DNA of 64,000 bases from Trueperella pyogenes (GCF_001070855.1 NZ_JVLH01000014.1:62001-126000), one strand, 5' to 3'; counted from the first letter of the stretch, positions 55,283 to 63,857 are shown. Notes: a model not told the origin generated them from the sequence alone. A program made the numbers and translations.

Positions 55283-55284
55283 TT
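55023..55284 (-). pseudogene. folA: Dihydrofolate reductase, C-terminal fragment
   Basis: The minus-strand frame ends with YIWITGGAQLYAQTLPLLDEAVV, the DHFR nicotinamide-binding Gly-Gly motif and following helix (in parts), then VTDLELDV and a normal C-terminus ending STWVQR. The homologous part covers about 80 residues; the N-terminal half, including the substrate-binding region, is missing because the frame passes into unrelated sequence near 55280. DNA is GC-rich up to that point. Confidence 0.75.
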
Positions 55285-55974
55285 ATTGCCTCTTTGGGTT
55301 GCATTGCGTTGGGATTACTTGTCCTTCCCTTCACCCTTCCTGGCGTAGACCCCGACAACTCCGAAGAAACAGACCGAGAGGATCTCTCTCGTGTCAGAAC
55401 TCGTCCGTTGGCGCCAGCAATCGTGTTGGGATTGCTTGTTGTTTTATGTATTTCCGGAATGCTCATCGAGGACGCTGGATTTAGTTGGGCGACGCTTTTT
55501 ATGCGTGATTACGCGAATACAGGCGCGGCGCTCGCGGGTAGCGGATACGTTGTTCTGTTATCGACTCACGCCCTCGGGCGCTTTATTGCAGATCCCCTGG
55601 TCGGTAGATTTGGCCCGCGAGCAGTCGTAGCGGGTGGGGGAGCGCTCATCCTTGCCGGGATGGGAGGCGGACTGCTTATCGGAACAACCCCAGCCCTGCT
55701 GTTCGGTTTTGCGACGGCGGGAATTGGGGCCTCGGCCTCGGTACCTCTGGCCTACAATGCCGCTCACGATATCCGCGGAATGGATCCCGCGGTTGGCCTC
55801 ACGATTGTCTCTTGGTTGGGGCGCTTGGCTTTTCTTGTCGCACCGCCTCTTGTCGGTGTTTTGGTTCAGCACACGTCTCTGCTGGCAGCAATGCTGGTCA
55901 TTCCCGCCGCCGGCCTTGCATTGATGGCAAGCTCCCTTGTGCTTGCCCCCAGGCAGCTACGCGTGCAAAAGTGA
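55264..55974 (+). pseudogene. MFS transporter, C-terminal half only
   Basis: The plus-strand frame opens after a TAG at 55261 and encodes about seven membrane segments, from a TM6-like stretch (IALGLLVLPFTLPGV) through GRFIADPLVGRFGPRAVVAG to ALMASSLVLAP. The first five or six segments of a twelve-segment MFS protein are missing. The join with GC-rich folA DNA lies at about 55270-55285. A TTG at 55294 could start a short product but has no SD. Base use is ordinary for the host. Confidence 0.7.
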
Positions 55975-55978
55975 AGAC

Positions 55979-56284
55979 ATGGACTTTCTTGGAATCAGTG
56001 GACCCGAAGCGATCATCATCGCTGTGGTCGTCCTTGCGGTTCTAGGCCCCAAAGGAATGAGTGAAGCAGCGCGGCGCATCATCGATGTGCGCAGGCGTTA
56101 CCAAGCGCTCACCGCCTCGTTCAGGCAGCAGTCGGATCAAGCGATGGCGCAGCTTCGCGCTTACGCTGACGGCGCCGCGCAAGAAGATCGCGCAGCCAGC
56201 ACACCCCAATCGCCCCAAAATACAGAGCCAGAAGCGCGCACATCTGAAGAATCATCGACCACAGGTCGGGAAGCGGATTTGTAA
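55979..56284 (+). CDS. tatB: Twin-arginine translocase subunit TatB
   Basis: Receptor component of the Tat exporter. 101 residues: short N-terminus, one membrane segment (EAIIIAVVVLAVLG), the hinge GPKGMSEAARRI followed by an amphipathic helix and an acidic Gln/Glu/Ser tail. ATG 55979 gives the usual start MDFLGISGPEA. Its last 164 bases overlap the convergent tatC gene, an unusual arrangement. Confidence 0.82.
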   Translation: MDFLGISGPEAIIIAVVVLAVLGPKGMSEAARRIIDVRRRYQALTASFRQQSDQAMAQLRAYADGAAQEDRAASTPQSPQNTEPEARTSEESSTTGREADL

Positions 56285-56900
56285 TCGCGGCGAAGACGGT
56301 CGCCCCCACAACAGCCCAGCGCCAATGGCGAAGGATCTGCCCAGTTGAGGCAAGTCCCAAGGCGTGAATCCCAATAATGATCATGGGGAAAAGGAACGAC
56401 GCGCCGATCACCAAGGTCAGGATCACGACGAAGCTGATATAGGAATCAAAATCCAGCAGCGCGGAGGTGCCTTGGGGAAGCTCAGAAAGTAAAAGGCTGA
56501 CCGCGTGGGGGAGAAACCACAGCGCCGAGGCGACTCCCGCAAGGAAAAGAATCGCGCTGGGAATTGCGATCAGTGCGGTGCGTCGTTTTTCCGTGCGCGT
56601 CAGAGCGGGGGCGATGAAGAGCCAAAGTTGGGTCAGCCACCACGGAGTTGTCAGGATGAAGCCTGCCCAGAGCGCGAAGGTGATGTGGGTCGAAAAGGGG
56701 CCGATGATTGTGCGGAAGTTGATTCCCGAGGCCCCGGCTGAGGCGAGTGGACGCGTGAGCCACGTGGTTGCCGGAGTGTAGAGGAACCACGCGCCGATTG
56801 CTCCAACGAGGATGCCTGCAAGACTGAGCAGAAGCCGCGCGCGCAGCTCGAGGAGGTGGCGCGTCAATGACATATATGCGTCAGAATCAGCCCGGGTCAT
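56121..56900 (-). CDS. tatC: Twin-arginine translocase subunit TatC
   Basis: Six-segment core of the Tat exporter, 259 residues. HLLELRARLLLSLAGI, the periplasmic loop with FRTIIGPFSTHITFALWAGFILTTPWW (in parts) and FLFPMIIIGIHALG match TatC. The conserved early Glu in LLELRAR, which binds the twin-Arg signal, is present. tatA lies just upstream on the same strand. Its C-terminal 164 bases overlap tatB. Confidence 0.94.
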   Translation of the reverse strand: MTRADSDAYMSLTRHLLELRARLLLSLAGILVGAIGAWFLYTPATTWLTRPLASAGASGINFRTIIGPFSTHITFALWAGFILTTPWWLTQLWLFIAPALTRTEKRRTALIAIPSAILFLAGVASALWFLPHAVSLLLSELPQGTSALLDFDSYISFVVILTLVIGASFLFPMIIIGIHALGLASTGQILRHWRWAVVGATVFAAITNPLPDLWSMILQMCALLALYFGAIGVCWLRDLLARRRQRKREAAPSLDPTAA

Positions 56901-56937
56901 TGGTTCGCAGCGAAATGATGGCGCGTTGAGAGGGGAA

Positions 56938-57138
56938 TTACTTCGACGAATCTGTGTTTTCAGGCTCAGACGTAGATGTCTGCTCGCTGGTGGATGAGGA
57001 GTCTTGAGACAGGTCGTTCATTTCCTCTTTGAGGATTTTTGCGCTCTTGCCGATGGATCGCGCCAAGTCGGGGAGCTTTTGAGCGCCAAAAAGAACAAGG
57101 ACAACGATCAAGACGATGATCCAGTGGATGGGACGCAT
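56938..57138 (-). CDS. tatA: Twin-arginine translocase subunit TatA
   Basis: 66 residues: MRPIHWIIVLIVVLVLFGAQKLPDLARSIG contains the single membrane segment and the hinge FGAQKLPDLARSIGKS in the classical TatA form, followed by an acidic Ser/Thr/Glu tail. AAGGAG precedes the ATG. It forms a minus-strand pair with tatC. Confidence 0.94.
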   Translation of the reverse strand: MRPIHWIIVLIVVLVLFGAQKLPDLARSIGKSAKILKEEMNDLSQDSSSTSEQTSTSEPENTDSSK

Positions 57139-57236
57139 GTTTTCTCCTTCTTGGGCGGCATTCCTGGGATGAGCCTACACCGCCTTTCGTCTGTTTAGCG
57201 TGAGAAAGACAACGAAAGGGGGCGTACATAGGTAAC

Positions 57237-57255
57237 ACAGGTTATCCTAAGTTCA
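57237..57255. promoter_or_regulatory. DtxR/IdeR-like iron box before efeU
   Basis: The 19 bases starting ACAGGTTATCCTAAG match the palindromic iron box consensus TTAGGTTAGCCTAACCTAA at 13 positions, including AGGTTA and CCTAA in register. A second half site, TTAGGTTA, lies at about 57261. It is 50 bases before the efeU start. Confidence 0.55.
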
Positions 57256-57304
57256 GTTAATTAGGTTATGAATGGTTGTCGTAAATCATTCGGTTGGGAG
57301 ATAA

Positions 57305-58177
57305 ATGTTCCTCGCGAACTTCCTGATTGCCCTCAGAGAGGGTGTCGAAGCGGCACTGATCGTCGGAGTTGTAGCGGCATACCTGGTGAAGGTTGGACGC
57401 AGAAACCTGCTCCCCAAAGTTTGGTTTGGCGTCATCATTGCCGCAGCGCTGCCCTTAAGCCTTGGTGCGATCATGACCTGGGGGCCCTACACGCTGTCAT
57501 TCCAGGCTCAGGAAATTCTGGGAGGAACGCTCTCACTTGTTGCGGTCGCCATGGTGACCTGGATGATCCTCTGGATGAGTTCAAATTCGCGTGAATTTGC
57601 GCGCAAGCTTCGTGAGGATACGGCAGCACAACTTGCATCTGGCTCGGAGTGGGGAGTCGTATGGATTGCCTTCATTGCAGTTGCGCGGGAAGGCATTGAA
57701 ACCGCGCTCTTCGTATGGGCAACAATCAAATCTTCTGCCGAAAATGCAATTGCAGCGCCCGCTCTTGGTGTTGTGACCGGTCTTGTCGTTGCCGTTATTA
57801 TCGGCTGGCTCATCTACACCGGCGCAGCTCGAATTAACCTTTCAATCTTCTTCAATATCACCGGTCTTCTTCTGATTTTCGTCGCTGCAGGAATCGTTTC
57901 CTACGGCATTGGCGACCTTCAGGAAGCCTCGGTGATTCCGGGATGGGGAACCCCCATCTATGACATCACCGCATACCTGGACGGCTCGGTCTACTCATGG
58001 CTGACCACATCCTCGTGGTGGTGGACGCTTCTGGAAGCAATGTTCAACGTCAATGCCGCCCCCACCCACCTGCAGCTCATCGGCTGGGTGCTCTACATCG
58101 TCATTATTCTGCCGCTTTTCCTGGTGCGTTCCGGGATGATCGGCTCACAACACCACACCCCACAAGGAGAAAAATGA
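57305..58177 (+). CDS. efeU: Ferrous iron permease EfeU (FTR1 family)
   Basis: Iron channel of the EfeUOB system. 290 residues with about seven membrane segments and the two REXXE iron motifs, REGVE at 11-15 and REGIE at 128-132. ATG 57305 follows GGGAG. It overlaps efeO by four bases (ATGA). Its promoter carries an iron-box-like sequence. Confidence 0.94.
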   Translation: MFLANFLIALREGVEAALIVGVVAAYLVKVGRRNLLPKVWFGVIIAAALPLSLGAIMTWGPYTLSFQAQEILGGTLSLVAVAMVTWMILWMSSNSREFARKLREDTAAQLASGSEWGVVWIAFIAVAREGIETALFVWATIKSSAENAIAAPALGVVTGLVVAVIIGWLIYTGAARINLSIFFNITGLLLIFVAAGIVSYGIGDLQEASVIPGWGTPIYDITAYLDGSVYSWLTTSSWWWTLLEAMFNVNAAPTHLQLIGWVLYIVIILPLFLVRSGMIGSQHHTPQGEK

Positions 58178-59373
58178 ACGCCTCCCGCGCGCGCCTCGTC
58201 ATTGGAGTTGCGGCTGTTTCAGCACTGGGTTTGAGCGCTTGTGTCGCCAACAACCCCTCAAGCACCTCGGCCTCGGGAAGTGCGGGCGCAAGCGACGCAC
58301 CCCTGACCGTGACCATCACCGATGACACCTGCAAGGTCTCTGCCGCAAGCGTGCCTTCCGGTGTCGTGAACTTCAAGCTGACGAACAACGGAACCGTTCG
58401 CAATGAGTTCGAAATCCTTGCCGAAGATAAGCTCCGCATTGTCGGCGAACGCGAAAACTTGGGCCCCGGAACCTCGGTTGATTACACCGTGACCCTGCAG
58501 CCCGGAAAGTACTTCACCGCCTGCAAGAAGAACATGGTTGGCGCACTTGTCGGCGCAACTGAGTTCACCGTGACCGACTCTGGAAAGCCCGTCGAGGTGA
58601 GCTCGGACGAGCAGGCACAGATCGACGCCGCCGTCACGAACTACACCGCATACGTCCGTGATCAGTCCGGTCAGCTCCTGGAGCAAACCAAGTCCTTTGC
58701 TGAGCTGTACAAGAAGGGCGATTTCGATGCGGCTCGCAAGGCATACGCTCCCGCGCGTATGTACTACGAGCGCATTGAGCCCACTGCCGAGGCCTTTGGT
58801 GACATCGATCCTGCTCTTGACCAGCGCGAAGCTGACTGGCAGGAAGAAGGTGCTGACGGTGAATGGACCGGTTGGCACGCGATAGAAAAGGACCTGTGGC
58901 GCCCGGATGGCTACCAGGGTCTGAGCGAGGACAAGCGTTCAAAGATGGCCGATAAGCTGGTTGAGGACACTCAAAAGCTCTACGATCTGGTTTACTCGGA
59001 CAACTTCAAGATCTCCCTGTCCGATATCTCCAACGGCGCGATCTCACTGCTTGAAGAGGTCGCAACCACGAAGATCACCGGTGAAGAAGAAGCCTTCTCT
59101 CACACTGATCTCTACGACTTCGTTACCAATGTCGAGGGCGCCAAGGTTGCCTACGGCGAGGTTGAAGATCTTGCGAAGGCAAAGGACCCCAAGCTGGCTG
59201 GAAAGATCTCCGATGCCTTCACCGAGCTTCAGCACGAGCTGGATAAGCACAAGGACGGCGACGGATACGTTTCCTACGACACCATTGACGAGGCAGGCCG
59301 CAAGGCCCTTTCCGACAAGGTCAACGCGCTGCGCCTTCCCTTGGCTCAGCTGACCGCAGCAATCGTTCAGTAA
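58174..59373 (+). CDS. efeO: EfeO-type iron-binding lipoprotein
   Basis: Periplasmic-side component of EfeUOB. 399 residues: lipoprotein signal with lipobox LSAC (Cys23), a cupredoxin-like domain (about 45-140, VTITDDTCKVSAASVPSG and EFEILAEDKLRIVGER in parts) and an M75/imelysin-type domain (about 150-399) with the HxxE motif in WHAIEKDLW. The frame is open upstream into efeU, but ATG 58174 with AAGGAG is the clear start. Confidence 0.94.
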   Translation: MNASRARLVIGVAAVSALGLSACVANNPSSTSASGSAGASDAPLTVTITDDTCKVSAASVPSGVVNFKLTNNGTVRNEFEILAEDKLRIVGERENLGPGTSVDYTVTLQPGKYFTACKKNMVGALVGATEFTVTDSGKPVEVSSDEQAQIDAAVTNYTAYVRDQSGQLLEQTKSFAELYKKGDFDAARKAYAPARMYYERIEPTAEAFGDIDPALDQREADWQEEGADGEWTGWHAIEKDLWRPDGYQGLSEDKRSKMADKLVEDTQKLYDLVYSDNFKISLSDISNGAISLLEEVATTKITGEEEAFSHTDLYDFVTNVEGAKVAYGEVEDLAKAKDPKLAGKISDAFTELQHELDKHKDGDGYVSYDTIDEAGRKALSDKVNALRLPLAQLTAAIVQ

Positions 59374-59389
59374 TCACTGAACACGGCAA

Positions 59390-59428
59390 GTTGGGCGTGG
59401 CGCACTTCGGAGGGGCGCCACGCCCAAC
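59390..59428 (+). terminator. Hairpin between efeO and efeB
   Basis: GTTGGGCGTGGCGC pairs perfectly with GCGCCACGCCCAAC around an 11-base loop; no T-run follows. Probably stabilises efeUO mRNA or attenuates efeB rather than ending transcription completely. Confidence 0.65.
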
Positions 59429-59467
59429 CGCATCATTAAAATCCATCTGTCATTTAAGGACCCAGTC

Positions 59468-60811
59468 ATGACTCAGCATCACGAAACAGCTGAAAACAAT
59501 GGCAATGCCGACCACGAGGGCACCAAAGAAGGACTCTCGCGTCGCCAATTTTTAGGATTAGCCGGCCTCGGTGCACTTACTCTTGGGCTGGGCGGTGGCG
59601 GCGGATTTGCCCTCGGTCGCCACGCGGGTGATGGCATCGATTCCGATGTCATGAAGAAGACCTACGAGTTCCGTGGTGAACATCAGCAGGGAATCATTAC
59701 CCCAGCTCAGCAGCAGATGCACACTGCCGCATTCGACTTAACGACTACGAACCGTGATACGCTCATTGAGCTTCTCCAAGACTGGACCTTGGCCGCTGAA
59801 CGCCTGACTCATGGCGAACTCGTCAAGGACTACACAACTTCCCTGACGAAGGCGCCGGCCGATACCGGTGAATCGATGGGGCTTGGTCCTGCAGGCCTCA
59901 CCATCACCTTCGGGGTTGGCAAAACCTTGTTCATCGATGACGAGGGCCGAGATCGCTTTGGTCTTGGCGATAAACTTCCCGTTGCCCTGCGTGATGGAAT
60001 TCCTCCCATGGCAGCAGAAAAGCTCGACCCCAAGCGCGGCGGTGGAGACCTCATCATCCAGGCCTGTTCCGAAGACCCCATGGTGAATCTTCACGCCCTC
60101 CACAACCTCACGCGTATCGCTTTTGGTCGCGCGACCATGCGCTGGACGCAACTGGGATACGGGAGAACTTCATCGACCTCGAAGTCTCAGGAAACGCCTC
60201 GTAATCTATTTGGCTTCAAGGATGGAACATCCAACATCAAGGCCGAAGACTCTCAAGCCGAATTGGATAAGCACCTGTGGATCCAAGCCGGTGACGATCA
60301 GGGCTCATGGGCTGCCGGTGGATCCTACATGTGCGTGCGCAAAATCAAGATGATGATGGAGGTCTGGGACGAACTGGTCCTGGCCGAACAAGAACAGATC
60401 ATCGGGCGCGACAAGATCCACGGGGCACCTCTGTCGGGCGGTGAAGAATTCACCAACCCTGATTTTGCGAAGGAAGGACAAGAGGGTAACCCCACTGTTG
60501 GTTCCTCCGGCTTGGCTATTGCCCCGGACTCTCACGTCGCCATGATGAACCCAAATAACAACTCGGGGCGGCGCATGCTGCGACGCGGATACAACTACCT
60601 CGAGGGCGTGGACTACTTGGGGCGCTTGGACGCGGGACTGTTCTTCGTTGCCTACGTGCGCAACCCTGCAGAGGGCTTTATCCCCGTTTTGGCGAAGATG
60701 AAGAGCGATCAACTGACCGAGTACCTCCAGCACTTGGCGTCGGGTGTTTACCTCATGCTCCCCGGAGTGCGTGAGAATGACACCTACGTCGGCCAGAAGC
60801 TCTTCGAGTGA
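59468..60811 (+). CDS. efeB: Dyp-type haem peroxidase EfeB, Tat substrate
   Basis: Releases or oxidises iron for EfeU and can act on haem. 447 residues: twin-arginine signal SRRQFLG at 24-30 with a hydrophobic Gly-rich segment after it, and the Dyp GxxDG motif in NLFGFKDGTSNI, with a proximal His-containing C-terminal half. All Dyp hallmarks are present. Follows efeO across a hairpin. The Tat translocase genes lie 2.4-3.5 kb upstream. Confidence 0.93.
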   Translation: MTQHHETAENNGNADHEGTKEGLSRRQFLGLAGLGALTLGLGGGGGFALGRHAGDGIDSDVMKKTYEFRGEHQQGIITPAQQQMHTAAFDLTTTNRDTLIELLQDWTLAAERLTHGELVKDYTTSLTKAPADTGESMGLGPAGLTITFGVGKTLFIDDEGRDRFGLGDKLPVALRDGIPPMAAEKLDPKRGGGDLIIQACSEDPMVNLHALHNLTRIAFGRATMRWTQLGYGRTSSTSKSQETPRNLFGFKDGTSNIKAEDSQAELDKHLWIQAGDDQGSWAAGGSYMCVRKIKMMMEVWDELVLAEQEQIIGRDKIHGAPLSGGEEFTNPDFAKEGQEGNPTVGSSGLAIAPDSHVAMMNPNNNSGRRMLRRGYNYLEGVDYLGRLDAGLFFVAYVRNPAEGFIPVLAKMKSDQLTEYLQHLASGVYLMLPGVRENDTYVGQKLFE

Positions 60812-60822
60812 GAGGAAAAGCC

Positions 60823-61641
60823 ATGACTGACGATGCTCTTCCCATTTCACAACGCCCGGCCTCAAACGCTCCCGGACACTGGGTACTCGCTCGCGTCGGC
60901 AAACGCGTTCTGCGTCCCGGAGGGCTGGAACTGACCCTCCAGATGCTTTCCAATGCGCGCCTGACCGGCGCACGCGTTGTTGAGTTCGCTCCTGGGCTTG
61001 GACGTACCGCAACGGAGATTCTCGCTGCGCGCCCGGCCTCGTACACCGGGGTCGACAAGGATCCGGTTGCTGCAAAACACGTGAGCGAGTTGGTCGGCAC
61101 ACGGGGGACGGTGATTAACGCTGATGCCTCCGACACCGGACTGGAGTCTGGGTCTGCCGATGTTGTTGTTGGTGAAGCGATGCTGACCATGCAGGGGGAG
61201 AAGTCCAAGAAAGCTATCATTTCCGAGGCCGTGCGGCTGTTGGCACCGGGAGGACGCTATGCGATCCATGAGCTTGCCGTCCAACCTGACAACATCGACG
61301 AAGAATTGCACACGCGGATTCGTCAAGATCTTGCGCGAGCTATTCACGTGAACGCGCGCCCGCTGACCTGCGAGCAGTGGGCGGAACTACTGGAGGAGTG
61401 CGGCCTCGTGGTTGAAACGATCCAAACCGCGCCGATGGCTCTGCTTGATTTCTCGCGCAATGTCCGCGACGAAGGCTTTGCACAGACACTGCGAATCATT
61501 CGAAATGTTCTTTCGGATCGAGAGCTGCGGGCCCGTGTGCTAGGAATGAGAAAGACTTTCCGCACCTATCAAGACTCAATGTGCGGGGTGACAATCGTGG
61601 CCCACAAGCCACTGGAAGGAAACACCAATGACGCTCAGTGA
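60823..61641 (+). CDS. Class I SAM-dependent methyltransferase, iron-locus neighbour
   Basis: 272 residues with the SAM-binding VVEFAPGLGRTATEIL and YTGVDKDPVA, then GEAMLTMQ and a late APGGRYAIHEL, a UbiE/Coq5-like small-molecule methyltransferase pattern. Substrate unknown. ATG 60823 follows GAGGAAA. It lies 11 bases after efeB and its stop overlaps the cupin gene, so it is part of the efe transcript. Confidence 0.85.
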   Translation: MTDDALPISQRPASNAPGHWVLARVGKRVLRPGGLELTLQMLSNARLTGARVVEFAPGLGRTATEILAARPASYTGVDKDPVAAKHVSELVGTRGTVINADASDTGLESGSADVVVGEAMLTMQGEKSKKAIISEAVRLLAPGGRYAIHELAVQPDNIDEELHTRIRQDLARAIHVNARPLTCEQWAELLEECGLVVETIQTAPMALLDFSRNVRDEGFAQTLRIIRNVLSDRELRARVLGMRKTFRTYQDSMCGVTIVAHKPLEGNTNDAQ

Positions 61642-62002
61642 CGACACCAATCTTGAGGTCCCCGTGCCGATCATGACCGATGTTCAAGACATTGCGTCCA
61701 TGATTCAGGTCAATGAGGGAGCAACGGTTTCGCGCACCGTCATGCACTGTGAAGGAATGCGTCTGGTGCTCTTCTCCTTCGATAAGGATGAGATTCTCAG
61801 TGAGCACACCGCGGCAATGCCCGTCATTCTTCAGACCCTCGAGGGTGCTCTGGAAATCACAGCTGATGGCCGTACAGTGATTCTGCGTCCCGGTGATGTC
61901 ATCCACTTTGGAACACGCCTCCCGCATGCAGTGCGCGCATTGGAGCCCTCGAAGTTGGCGCTTTTCATGCTTGACTCGCGCGAGCGTGCACCCAAGAAGT
62001 AA
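61628..62002 (+). CDS. Cupin-domain protein, iron-locus neighbour
   Basis: 124 residues with a single cupin fold: motif 1 region EHTAAMPVILQTLEG (one His kept) and motif 2 RPGDVIHFGTRLPHAV. Small cupins can bind a metal or act as sensors or isomerases; function is unknown. It overlaps the methyltransferase by 14 bases and ends just before a terminator, so it is the last gene of efeUOB-methyltransferase-cupin. Confidence 0.85.
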   Translation: MTLSDDTNLEVPVPIMTDVQDIASMIQVNEGATVSRTVMHCEGMRLVLFSFDKDEILSEHTAAMPVILQTLEGALEITADGRTVILRPGDVIHFGTRLPHAVRALEPSKLALFMLDSRERAPKK

Positions 62003-62017
62003 AAATACTTTGCGGTT

Positions 62018-62055
62018 GTTGAGGGGGTGAAGGCCTAGGCCTTCACCCCCTCAAC
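62018..62055. terminator. Bidirectional terminator between efe cluster and ABC genes
   Basis: A perfect 38-base palindrome: GTTGAGGGGGTGAAGGCC and its exact complement, meeting at TA. It lies between convergent transcripts and has AG-TTT on one side and AAGTATTTTT on the other strand, so it can stop both. Confidence 0.85.
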
Positions 62056-62094
62056 AGTTTCGCCTCTGTTCGCGCGCGAAAAGCGCGTTAAGAC

Positions 62095-62850
62095 CTAGAA
62101 ATAGCTCGCAAGAGGCCCGTCTTCAGTTGTGATCACGTGAACCGGGGTATCGAAGACATCAGTGAGCACCTGGTCAGTCATGATCTCTTCGGGAGTGCCC
62201 TGGTAAGCGACAGTGCCATCCTTGAGCGCAACGATGCGCGTGGCGTAGCGAGCCGCAAAATTAATGTCGTGAAGAACAATGACGATCGTGCGTTTAAATT
62301 CTTCAGCGGCCCGCCTGAGCAGTTTCATCATTTCAACACTGCGTGCAATATCCAGATTATTGAGCGGCTCATCAAGAAGGATGTAGTCCGTTTCCTGGCA
62401 TAAAACCATCGCAACGTAGGCCCGTTGACGCTGTCCACCAGAGAGCTGGTCGAGATAACGCGTTTCTATCGAATCGAGTCCCAAGAAATTGATATAGCGA
62501 GTAATGATGTCTTCATCCTGGGCGTTGAGATGCCCATGGCTGTGAGGGAAACGACCGAAGGCGACAAGCTGGCGAACAGTCAGGCGCGAGACGAAGTGGT
62601 TCTCTTGGCGAAGAATAGACAAGATCTTCGCCAATTCCTTCGACTTTGTTGTTGATACATCCGCACCGCCAACTGTAATTGTGCCTTCGTCGATGCCAAG
62701 GAGGCGGCCAATCATGGTCAGAAGCGTTGACTTTCCGGCGCCGTTCGGGCCGACAAGGGCGGTGATTCCACCGCGCGGGAGCTCAAGGCTAACGGGACCG
62801 ATGCGGACGGCCTCGGAATAATGCTTCGCGACTGTATTGAGCTGAATCAT
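62095..62850 (-). CDS. Iron-siderophore-type ABC transporter ATPase
   Basis: 251 residues of the FecE/FepC class. Walker A GPNGAGKST, Q-loop LRQENHF, signature LSGGQRQRAYVAM, Walker B YILLDEPLNNLD and switch His in VLHDINF are all intact. Probably drives uptake of ferric siderophore (closest in style to the YclP/FatE group, by eye). It overlaps the permease gene by four bases. Confidence 0.92.
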   Translation of the reverse strand: MIQLNTVAKHYSEAVRIGPVSLELPRGGITALVGPNGAGKSTLLTMIGRLLGIDEGTITVGGADVSTTKSKELAKILSILRQENHFVSRLTVRQLVAFGRFPHSHGHLNAQDEDIITRYINFLGLDSIETRYLDQLSGGQRQRAYVAMVLCQETDYILLDEPLNNLDIARSVEMMKLLRRAAEEFKRTIVIVLHDINFAARYATRIVALKDGTVAYQGTPEEIMTDQVLTDVFDTPVHVITTEDGPLASYF

Positions 62851-63857
62851 AGACGCCCCTTCTTCAGAATTGTCACGATGAAGGCCAAGCCACCGATAAA
62901 TTCAATAATGATTGAGACAACACCCTGAGCGTTAAAGACATGGTTCATCAAGAAATATGAAGCGGAAAGAACCGCCAGTCCCAGGGCAACCGACATTGCG
63001 AATAAGTATTTGTGATCGCTGGTTGGTGAGAATTGATAGGAAAGCGTTGCTATCAAGAAGCCCAGGAAAGTCATTGGGCCAACTAGCGCGGTCGATGTGG
63101 CGATCAGCAGTGAAACCAGAACCAACACGATGATGCTGGTTTGTTTGTGATTGAGGCCGAGGTTAGTGGCGGTTTCGCGCCCTAATGCGATGACGTTGAG
63201 TCGGTTCGACAAAAGGAAAAGGGATACCGCTGCGATAGCAACGATGGGGAGAGCAACGGGGTAGTAGGCGCGATCGGCGTTTGAGATCGAGCCGAATAAA
63301 CGGGCGGTCAAGACGTCGAATTCGCTGGGGGTCAATAATCTCTGCATGAAGGTGGCAACGGATCCAAGGCCTGCCCCCAGCATCACTCCAATCAAGAGCA
63401 TTGCGTGCATTGACGCATGTTGGCTGGTCAGAAGCCACGAATAGAGAAGCAGAGTGAAGAGAACCATGATGGCCAGTTGGAAGATGAACATCGGTAGGTT
63501 CTGTGCAGCGTTAAACCCAGCAACACCGGCAAAGAAAATCACGGATGTATTGATCACGCGGTACAGAGATTCAAAACCGAGGATCGAGGGGGTGATAATC
63601 CGATTGCCCGCAACGGTTTGGAAGGCGACGGTCGCAAGGCCCTGACATATGGCGACAACCGCGATTGCAAGGATGGAAAACGCGCGTCTTCTGGCGATCG
63701 GCCAAAACTTTGGGCTGGTGACAGGAACGGGATTCTTCCACAGCAATAGACCAACACAGCAAATGGCCGCAACGATCAGTGTCGCGGCAAAGAGCAACCA
63801 CCAGCGTCGCCGCGCAGACGAATTGACAAAGGAAGACGAAGATGAAGAGCGCTTCAT
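62847..63857 (-). CDS. Iron-siderophore-type ABC permease (FecCD family)
   Basis: 336 residues, about nine or ten membrane segments after a Ser-rich N-terminus. GFESLYRVINTSVIFF, MLLIGVMLGAGLGSVATFMQRLL, GRETATNLGLNHKQT and VGPMTFLGFLIATLSYQ are FecCD-like. Second permease of the pair; its ATG overlaps the stop of the first permease. Confidence 0.92.
   Translation of the reverse strand: MKRSSSSSSFVNSSARRRWWLLFAATLIVAAICCVGLLLWKNPVPVTSPKFWPIARRRAFSILAIAVVAICQGLATVAFQTVAGNRIITPSILGFESLYRVINTSVIFFAGVAGFNAAQNLPMFIFQLAIMVLFTLLLYSWLLTSQHASMHAMLLIGVMLGAGLGSVATFMQRLLTPSEFDVLTARLFGSISNADRAYYPVALPIVAIAAVSLFLLSNRLNVIALGRETATNLGLNHKQTSIIVLVLVSLLIATSTALVGPMTFLGFLIATLSYQFSPTSDHKYLFAMSVALGLAVLSASYFLMNHVFNAQGVVSIIIEFIGGLAFIVTILKKGRL

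Noticed and set aside
53127-55484. Long open frames on the strands opposite fumC and the GC-rich MFS gene
   Set aside because: High GC leaves many open frames; none has a start with SD or a recognisable motif.
57997-58173. Upstream extension of the efeO frame
   Set aside because: It overlaps efeU and would bury the lipoprotein signal; ATG 58174 has a good SD and gives a lipobox at the right place.
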